Position numbers and translations under genes: made by a program. From Ilyonectria destructans (taxonomy: Eukaryota > Ascomycota > Sordariomycetes > Hypocreales > Nectriaceae): a DNA stretch of 64,000 nucleotides. Below, in pieces: positions 56,298 to 64,000 of the stretch. The notes beneath the pieces are model-generated. The model worked only from the letters and a program-made list of their open reading frames with translations. It was not told the DNA's origin and searched no databases. Each line of letters opens with the position of its first letter. Within the stretch, counting starts at the first letter, position 1. Location: the NCBI GenBank assembly GCA_020740775.1, contig JAHEWK010000012.1, forward strand, positions 744,001 through 808,000, given 5' to 3'.

Positions 56298-56495
56298 TCA
56301 AGCAGTGCTGCAGGGCGAGAGAGACGAGGCCATGCTCTTACACGCCAGAGCCTTGGGCACGAGGTCGCTCGAGCGGAATCTGCAGTCGTCGTTTTGATAC
56401 TCGACGTGCAGATGCGCGCCTCCGTAGTTTGGGAACCAGAGCCAACTGCAGGGGGCATCGCTGATGGCAATCCTTGCGTACGTGTGACGAACCAT
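56298..56495 (-). other. Possible small coding exon or relic (65 codons)
   Basis: The frame contains text that looks more protein-like than its surroundings: SDAPCSWLWFPNYGGAHLHV followed by EYQNDDCRF and SSDLVPKALACK. The same phase stays open upstream for about 20 more codons. There is no clear promoter, intron or family match, so this could be a fragment of a small Cys-containing protein or chance. Confidence 0.2.
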
Positions 56496-57973
56496 GGCCG
56501 CACTGCCGGGAAACGGCGCTGTGCTTTCTGTATGCTTCGAGACCTGAACCTAGAGTGGTCCAAGAAACCCACACGAGAAGCCCACATCAGGAGCTTCAAC
56601 GAGGGACATGCATGTCTGCCCGTATCCATTCGGGGAGAACTATGGCACCATGCGTGCATGCAGCTGTAGTCGACGACAACTATGTTGTTTGTTTATGTTA
56701 TTATTGACGTCTTGATGCTGTTGCCTGCTGCGCTGCTTCCTGCCCATCCGAAGCTGCAGATTCAGATGCAGCGTCCTCGTTCGATGCTGTGCCGAGGACC
56801 TTGGCCAACGGCTAATAATACCTGCAGAATCACTAGATCCATCGAGCTGCCTGCCAGCTGGGTGGTGAGTTTGATTAATGTAATAAGGTTGCGCCATAAG
56901 CGTCACGTCTGTCTCACATCCGGCGCTTCGCTCGCTGTCAACACCAAACAAGGGCAAATCGGATAGACGCCCAGCTGACCGCGATCTTTATTAGACGGCG
57001 TGTTAGTGACATGCCCTTGATCACCCATTGCCCATCCCCCAATCTTGCGACGATCCGGTTCTCCGTCCAATCTCGTCAATCTTTTCACAAATCCCCGTGC
57101 AAAGTCGTCATCTGCTGTAGTCCCAAGCCATAGCACCAGGCCTTCCCCATATTTACACATGCGCGCCATCGCGCAAATACCCTCAATCAACAAAGCAACA
57201 ATAGTGCGGAATTCGAATAGCCACCGGTACCTACCATCTCAGCCCTAGTACAGAACGTGCTTCGTAGCACACTATGAATAGTATCTTGAACGAAGATTCG
57301 AAAACAATCACGACGCTCCAGCAATCAAAGCACGGAGTCGCGCACATTCCGTGTGTTCTATCACGCCCGGCATCGCCGAAGCCTTCTAGAAGGACTGGTC
57401 CCGGCGCGTTCCCAGATGCATCACAGCAGAATTGGGCTTGGCACTTCTCCCCAAACTTGCCAGCAGACCAACAATTTCAAACCAGCCATGTCCTTGTGTT
57501 AGATTCCGTGCTATTAAAGATTTCATGGCAGAACTGGATCCATGCTGTCAGGATCGATAACCTCCTTTGACACGTAGTCTCAGATGGGGGCCCAGGAGCC
57601 TCGTGGCAGCCCTGCCCCGTTGAGGTCATCAACATGCCAAGATCCTTTCACCTCGTGGGTCAACCGCGTGGCTCGTCCTTCGCCGTGGAATCCAGTCTGT
57701 CACATCTGGAGGCGGCTGTGTGCGTGATCAACATTAATGCCAATGCTACTGTCACTGCCAGCTCATCTATCGGGGAAGCCATCCATCTGTCACATTGCTT
57801 TGCATAGCATTGCATGGCATCACCTTCCCGTGACCTCCGGCTCCATAACACCGGAGTCCGTTCATCCCGATTCAAAACTCTTCTGTCCTCTTTTCTATCC
57901 TCGCAACTCTATTTAGCAACACGAAACCCAGGCGGCGTCATCCTTTACGTTTCCAATTTGGGTATCCAAGCCA
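56496..57973. other. Non-coding spacer
   Basis: About 1.5 kb in which I see no supported gene, RNA or repeat of note. Confidence 0.45.
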
Positions 57974-58624
57974 ATGCCGTCGTCATCATCTTCATCCACC
58001 CCCTCGTATTCCGGACTCCGACACTCCGGAACCCGTCGGCTCAGGAGCAGGTTCACCCCTGCACGCCCAGACTTCCAACGTGGTTATATTGCTGCCACTC
58101 TGTCTTTATCAATCTCCGAGTCCCCCGAAGCATACTCGTCGATATCTGTACCAAAAACGTCTCCATGTTCGAGTCATTTTCATCCTCGTTGAGTCAGTGG
58201 CCTTCAACTTATCAGTTTCCAAAATTGCCTATTCAGATGTTGGCACAACCTCGAGTCTCTGCTCAGTCTAGTCCGGTGTTCTGATCCCTTCTAGTTCAGT
58301 CAACGGCTCCGGTCGTGGAAACATAACATGGCAAGCTAGCGTACCACGAACTTGCCCGGTATGCTACGGGCTAGGCGGCAGATTCTTTGACATGTATGTC
58401 CGGCTCGACACATCAACGCTGATATGTTTGAGAAGCCGATGTCAGCAATGGCCGTATGCTCGACAATGTGCTTCCAGTTGGGACATCGCTTGATTCTCAT
58501 TAATCAAGATGCCGTCATCTTCGAGACTCCGTTGGCTGAATATCATCGTCAGACAACTATCTCTATGAAGCGACAATATCGAGGTCGAATCAACCACTCC
58601 GGCTTTGCAGTGAGCGAGAACTAG
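57974..58624 (+). other. Possible small gene or relic, frames not joined
   Basis: Three consecutive stretches look partly protein-like but lie in different frames: MPSSSSSSTPSYSGLRHSGT with ISESPEAYSSISVPK (57,974-58,192), GSGRGNITWQASVPRTCPVC followed by YGLGGRFFDM (about 58,307-58,400), and LILINQDAVIFETPLAEYHR (58,424-58,624). CPVCYGLGG is reminiscent of a zinc-knuckle style motif. I could not join the parts with convincing splice sites. Confidence 0.2.
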
Positions 58625-58633
58625 TACTCGGCT

Positions 58634-58858
58634 CATGTCCGAGAACACGGGTAGCGTCAACTCAGGGAAACGATTTAAGGGGACGAGGCTCTATCCCCCG
58701 TTTCTAAGTCACAATAAAGTCAAGTTGACATTGACGTTGACATTGACAGTAATACTACTCATCGTCTACCCCTCCGTCGCTCACCTCATGTCCGAGACCA
58801 CGGACAGCATGAACTCGAGGCTGTCAAAGGGAGCGAGGACCCATGGCGAGTCACAGTG
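58634..58858 (+). repeat. Pair of about 55-bp diverged repeats in one open frame
   Basis: CATGTCCGAGAACACGGGTA (from 58,634) recurs as CATGTCCGAGACCACGGACA (from 58,788), each followed by a related GAACTC and AAGGGxxCGAGG stretch. Both copies lie in the same open frame and would read MSENTGSVNSGKRFKG and MSETTDSMNSRLSKG, separated by a Leu/Thr/Val-rich hydrophobic stretch. A TTGACA/TTGACG hexamer run sits between them (about 58,724-58,749). Confidence 0.55.
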
Positions 58859-58859
58859 A

Positions 58860-60181
58860 GGTAGTGTCGGGCTTCAAGCGAAGCTCAGTTTATACCAGAG
58901 AAACCAATTAACTAACCACTCGTCCGAGTCAGAAACGCCTTTCGAAGTCCCTTACCCTTTACATAGGTCCTTTACACCATGCTGCGACCTTCTCCTTTCT
59001 CATCTTCATCCTAATACTCACCAGTGTCCTCGTCCACGCAGATCACATCAATCGACCGCGGCATTGATAAAGGGGACCATCGATTTTCTATCTCGTCTAC
59101 TCCGGCATCCATTCATCCTCTCACTTTCATCCATCAACGCTCATCACCTTCCGCAACGAATTATCAACCCGCCATCCAGCAAGCTAGCCTTTCAAACAAC
59201 AAAGCCGAACCTCCAAACATCCATTCTCCCATCCTAGCCACTCCAGGAAGATAAAACAGAAAAAGATTACAGAAAAAGTACATACTAAAAGAGGACCATG
59301 CAGAATGGGAACTCGCAAGTGTAAGAAAATGTATCAAGAAACAGCACAACGCAGAAGCAGAGTCAAAGGGCAACCCTCCTCACTACTCCGTTATACCGTC
59401 TCATGATCCTTCAGATCAACCAGGGCCCAAATGGACCATCATCGCTTCAACTTCTAACCTTTGCTTTTCACCTGATGCATCGACAACAACTTCCACATAC
59501 ATCAACTAGTTTCCTCCTTGCGCCTCGTGGTCGGCTGCGGTTCCAGGTCTGCGAAAGGAGCGAGGCGTTTCTTGGATCATCGTAGTGTATTATCTCGAGG
59601 TCTGATATTTTGGCTCGGTATGACCGTTAACTCCCATTGAAACCCTTTGTATAATCGTCCTCCACAGCTTCCTGTCTTTTTCTTTATTGAATCGTCTCGA
59701 AAAAAAACAAGATTGAAACCGAGAAGCTTGCGCGAGAGCCGACCGGATACAGAGGGTCACTGAAGACACAGAAAATCCCATCCAGTAATACAACCGCCCA
59801 TTACTAACAACACAACCTGTGTCAGGAAAGGGGAAACTATTGTGCAGAGAATTTTGCAATCGAGAGGCAGAGAGAACAAATAAAAGGAAAAAGAAGAGGT
59901 ATCGCATCAGTCAGTATGTTTCCCCCACGCCATCATGGGAAAACAGCCCACATTCGAGTCTTCGCGTCCGGCCGGGGAATTTCGTCGGTAAGGGGTATGT
60001 GTGTGAAGGTACGGTTCGTCACTTCGTCCTGCGTACGCCAACAGTCGCAAGTAAGATAGCCGTGAATGGTCTTCGAGATCGGTGGGCAATATAGTCGTGC
60101 GAACGCAGATTGTATGAGGCTGCAGCGCGTACTGGCGTTCGTATATCCAGACAAAACTTCCATCGTATTCGCAGACGGCGT
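58860..60181. other. 3' flank of the G-beta gene and spacer
   Basis: About 1.3 kb with no supported gene; AT-richer in the middle (59,230-59,910). Confidence 0.45.
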
Positions 60182-61626
60182 TTAGTAGGCCCAGATTTTA
60201 AGCTAAGAGAATGGTTAGCCATTATCCATCGGTGAATCGCTTTTGAGAATTGCGCAGAAGACGGAGACGAGAGTCACCGCAGAATTAGGGCATGGGTAGC
60301 GACATACCAGTGAATCCCAGGAACCTGTGCACAGGCTGGTGCCATCGTTGCTAACACCCAGGCAGCTGACCCGGTTCTCGTGGCCAACGAGAGAGCCAAC
60401 CTTCTCACCTCGGGTGATATCCCAGACCTAATTTGCTTGGTAAGTACATGCTCGCACAATTCTAAGGGACTCGTCACAGGCGGGGGGATGCATACCTTGC
60501 ACTCAAAGTCATCGTAACCAGCAAAGAGGAGTCGTCCAGATACCGAGGTTGCGACGGAGGTGATGCCGCAGAGGATGGATTCCGACTACCAAAGGAGTTA
60601 GCGCATGATGTCCGCGGACCAATTTAAGGGACCCACTTACCCCGTAGAGGTTCAATTCACGATCAGCGCGAATATCGAAGAGGCGGCAAGTAGCATCGTC
60701 AGATCCGGTAACGAAAGAGTGACCGTCGGGGAAGAATTGAATAGCGTTGATGTCGGACTCGTGGCCGGCAAAGGTCTGAACGGCCTTGCCAGCTCGAATA
60801 TCCCAAAGCTTAGCGAAAGCGTCGCAGGCACCCGAGATAAAGGTGTTCTGGTTGGTTGGGTTGAGGCTGATGCTCATGACATCGCCAAGATGATCGGCGA
60901 ACTCGGTGACCTTCTGGCCGGTCTCAATGTCCCACTTCATGCAAGTCATGTCACCAGACGAGGTGAGGATGCTGCGGTCGTTGATGAAGCGGCAGCAGGA
61001 GAGGTAACCGGCGTGACCGGAGAGCTCGCGAGCGACGCGCGTGGGGCCATCGCGCTGTTGGTTGAGGTTGTAGATGGAGCAGATGTTGTCGAGGCCACCG
61101 CAGGCAACGAAGTTGCCGCTAGGAGCGTAGGCGCAGGTCATGACCCAGGAGGAGCGCAGGGGAATGGCGTGGACCTTGTTGGTAGTGTAGGCGTCCCAGA
61201 TAATGAGCTTTCCATCTTGAGAGGCAGAGACGAGGTGCCTTCGGTCGGTAGACCAGTGCATGGCGTAGATCTTGGCCAGATGACCCTTGAGCGTCCGCTT
61301 GGCCTTCATCAGCTGGTTCTTGGGGATTGGCTCATGAGCCTGTTGCGCAACGGCGCGGACTATCGTTCGGACGCAGATTAGCATTGTTTGGATCTCACAG
61401 TGGGAATAGGGAGCACAGTAGACGACGGCGGCGACATCCATTGTTGGTATTGTCGCCGTCGCCGTCGAGCCCGCAGGGCGAGGTCGAGGAACGTACGAGT
61501 GGTGTCGGCGAGGTCATCCTTCTTCCTCTTGATGCGGTCCTTGAGGGTCTCAGCTTCTCGGCGAGCCTGCTGGATTCGCGACTGCATAGCCTCGGGCGAC
61601 ACGTCGCTGGCGCCTTGCGAGTTCAT
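60182..61626 (-). CDS. gnb-1: Heterotrimeric G-protein beta subunit
   Basis: This is the conserved fungal G-beta that with G-gamma carries signals for mating, growth and virulence from membrane receptors. Five exons are read: 61626-61497, 61359-60641, 60585-60496, 60427-60308 and 60202-60182, giving 359 aa, the usual length. The N-terminal coiled coil that pairs with G-gamma is [20 protein letters not shown] (residues 14-33). Seven WD repeats follow, beginning [20 protein letters not shown] and including [48 protein letters not shown] and [16 protein letters not shown]. The last exon is 21 bases and supplies the closing LKIWAY of blade seven. The exon-2 acceptor ACGATAG was chosen because it gives the conserved DTTLRAVAQQ join. 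The name follows the Neurospora gene. Confidence 0.96.
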
Positions 61627-64000
61627 TGTGATCGGACGATGCGACGACGAGGGGGGAGGCTGGGAAGGCGAGGACCAGAGGGCGACGAGCGACGATGAGT
61701 GATACTCGGGTCGAGCTCAGTCGGAGCAGATGTCGTCGGGCGTGCGAAGGAGAACGATGAAGCCGATGGCGATGGCGGGATGGAAGATTGGTCGCCGTAG
61801 GTCGTCGAACGGGACTGGATGGGCTGGGTTGGATTGGGATGGCTGAACGGAATGGAATCGACGACACGACTGCACCTGGGCGAGAGTGGGTGTGGAGAGG
61901 GAGAGAGAGAAGTGAGAGTGAGAGGTGGTTAGGGGGAGGGAATGCAAGCTCCAGGGAGGTGACGGGCCTAGCCAGTCGCAGCGGCGCTGGAGAGAAGGGA
62001 AAGAAGGGGGGGAGCGAGGAGGGGGGCCGAGCTGTCGAATTTCGGCCGGGGGGGCTCTTAGGGGGTTCTTCTTTCAGTGGATGTGGGTACCTAGGGTACC
62101 TAAGCAGTAGGTGGTAGCAGTGGGCGAGCCAGTGAATGAGGGCCTAGGAAATCCGCCCCGGGTAGTAGTGGGTTGGAGCCAGACAGGGGAGGCAGGGAGC
62201 GTGCAGGGGGAGGGGAATTGCCTTATGAGGAGTGGAGGTACATGGCGGTAGTCAGTGGCAGCGACTGAGTAAGGGCACGGCGGGCAGCAAATAATAGGAC
62301 TTGTGTTGCCTGGGGTGTTGGATTGGAGGTAGGTTGCTAAGGTAGCTAGCATGTACAAATTTCAATTTCCTCGGGCGTCAGGTGGGAGCAGAGGAGTGGG
62401 AGGCGAGACAAGGCACAGTACGCCGACGGTCACAGAAGTGTCCAACATTTGTCATCCAGAGAGTAACATTCGGCTTCGAAAAAAAAGAAGGCCACCGTGA
62501 AAAAGAAAAGATTACGAGCCAGGGAGCCAAAAGAAGGAAGCAAGGCCACGGATAGCATGGGATGGCTGCTCCAATGGATTGGTTTGAGATGGAGGATACC
62601 GCAGGTGCAGCCCACCCCAGCCTGCTGGAAGGGGAATTAGGGTGGAAGGAAGCACCCAGTACGGCTAGAGGCCCGCGCTGAGAGAGTGAGAGACCTGAAG
62701 TCGCACCTCGCTCACACACCTTCGCACACCTTCACACACACACACATCCAAAGCGAGATGATGACACTCGCTCCGGGACAACGGAAATACAAGCACAAGA
62801 GAGGCGCACATCATCCTTCCGCCCTCCCCCAGTCCTTACTCGAGCACCATCGCAAGCCTGCTCAACCCAAGCCCACGAGCAGCCCCCTGCGGCCCCAATC
62901 CACCAGATTGCGCCAGATTACAGTGGAGCGGAAACTAAGGCACTGAGGTGATCCCCGGAGCCCGAGGTATTCAGCCACCCAAATTCCGCAGGCCGGTACT
63001 CAGCGCGCCTGCTTGCCTCTAGTACTGATTAGTAGCCAGTAGCTTGGGGCTGGCATTGGCCGCCGAGCTAGGGCCATCCGAGGAAGCTGCTCGTTCCCTA
63101 TCCGTACAACTAGTTACGTGGATGAAGCTCCAGAGCGCGCCATTGTCCAACTCAACCTGCTCCGTACGTACCGTACTGTACGCAATACCTCCGCCTAGCT
63201 AGGTATTTTCCGGCCTGCAGCTTGCTCGCTGGAGTCGGCGTGCTCGGCTCCACCCGTTGGAAATCCAGCAAGATGGCCCCGACTCGCCTGTGCCGGGCCT
63301 CGACCATGTCGATGATGCCATGTTTGATGGACAGGTTGACACTGACGGGTGACGCCTATTGACGCCTGTTGTCGCCTTGTTGCTTTCCGTTGTCTGGTTG
63401 CTCCTCGCGCTGCTGCTGGAATGTCTTTGCCCCTTTCCGCTAGCTATGGAAACATGCATGGCTGGTCTCGGGTGGCCGCAGCGTCCCAATCCTTGTCTAC
63501 GGGTTTTGGTCTCTGGTCTGCCGTCTGCCGCCTGCGTCCACGGCATCCTCGATTCCTGCCTTGGGTGTTCGTATGCTTGTCCAGCAACCTTGTGGTCGCT
63601 CGGCTCCTGTCTCAACTCCCAGAGCTCAAAGCTGGGGATCCTCGGTACGTGCGCGACCACGGCAACCACGGCGACCACGGCGGCCACGGCCAAAGACGGC
63701 ATCTTGCTCTGGTCCGGGGACGGCGAAAGTATGGCAAGACCTGGGCGCCAAGAAGTCGCACTGTGTTCGGTATACGTGGTTGCATGCTGTCCACCATCCT
63801 GCAAAGGCGTACTATGACTGACTCGACACTCTTCTCCCTCAAATTGGCCATCATCAATCGCACACGCGCGCCCACACGCAGGCAAAACGATGCACATGTC
63901 CTTAACAGGCCCGACACAACTTGCTCGACAATTGTACATGGATAGCTCGAACAGTATACCTATGTACATGTCGGTACGCACGTACGCACTACTAATATGG
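61627..64000. other. Promoter of the G-beta gene and spacer to the window edge
   Basis: About 2.4 kb with no supported gene. The plus strand is purine-rich at 61,880-62,030, so the sense strand of the G-beta gene has a C/T-rich leader. A 260-codon minus-strand frame at 63,199-63,981 is low-complexity and overlaps plus-strand frames of similar length. GTAC palindromes are again common (62,085-62,103; 63,160-63,185; 63,963-63,989). Confidence 0.5.
63654..63692. repeat. 9-bp minisatellite
   Basis: Four units of the type GACCACGGC, AACCACGGC, GACCACGGC and GGCCACGGC are in tandem. They open a frame with a His-Gly pattern, but nothing else supports coding. Confidence 0.7.

Noticed and set aside
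63199..63981. 260-codon minus-strand frame
   Set aside because: Composition is Ser/Pro/Arg/His-rich with an Ala-Val repeat made by the 9-bp minisatellite; overlapping plus-strand frames are just as long.

Overview
The window is nuclear DNA of a filamentous ascomycete, most likely a member of the Sordariomycetes. The signs are short introns (about 50-150 bp, GTRNGT donors, CTAAC-like branch sites, CAG/TAG acceptors), pyrimidine-rich leaders, a fungal Zn2Cys6 regulator, and a fungal NACHT-ankyrin receptor. The class is an inference from protein style and intron structure; the species cannot be told. Gene spacing is wide: 13 intact protein genes and one clear pseudogene in 64 kb. I saw no rRNA, no convincing tRNA and no CRISPR array.

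Layout. 1-4.4 kb: no gene, GTAC-palindrome-rich spacer. 4.5-14.3 kb: an unrecognised 429-aa protein (-), TOM22 (+), an adenosine-deaminase-like AMP-nucleotide deaminase (+), the mitofusin FZO1 (-) and ESCRT-III VPS2/DID4 (+). 16.9-18.7 kb: a PP2C phosphatase (+). 22.1-26.1 kb: a 1,243-aa protein with an N-terminal ADF-H fold and a C-terminal PH domain (+). 27.2-32.1 kb: an accessory block with a NACHT-ankyrin receptor (-), its decayed ankyrin tail and a stop-ridden pseudogene (+). 36.0-39.2 kb: a Zn2Cys6 transcription factor (+). 40.6-45.9 kb: TAF14 (-) and RanBP1/YRB1 (-). 46.9-47.4 kb: a MITE-like inverted-repeat element followed by a tandem duplication. 47.7-49.7 kb: a single-pass membrane protein (-) whose plan resembles a nuclear/ER autophagy receptor. 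52.9-53.8 kb: a phosducin-like protein (-). 60.2-61.6 kb: a G-protein beta subunit (-).

Functional links. TOM22 and FZO1 both act at the mitochondrial outer membrane. Phosducin-like protein is the known chaperone for G-beta/gamma assembly, and its client G-beta is the next confidently called gene, about 6.3 kb away. Most other genes are housekeeping (RNA polymerase II transcription, Ran cycle, endosomal sorting, actin). The 27-35 kb block is the only part with the look of fast-evolving accessory DNA.

Exon borders were assigned by hand from splice signals, reading-frame continuity and expected family sequence; for every multi-exon model the summed exon length is a whole number of codons.
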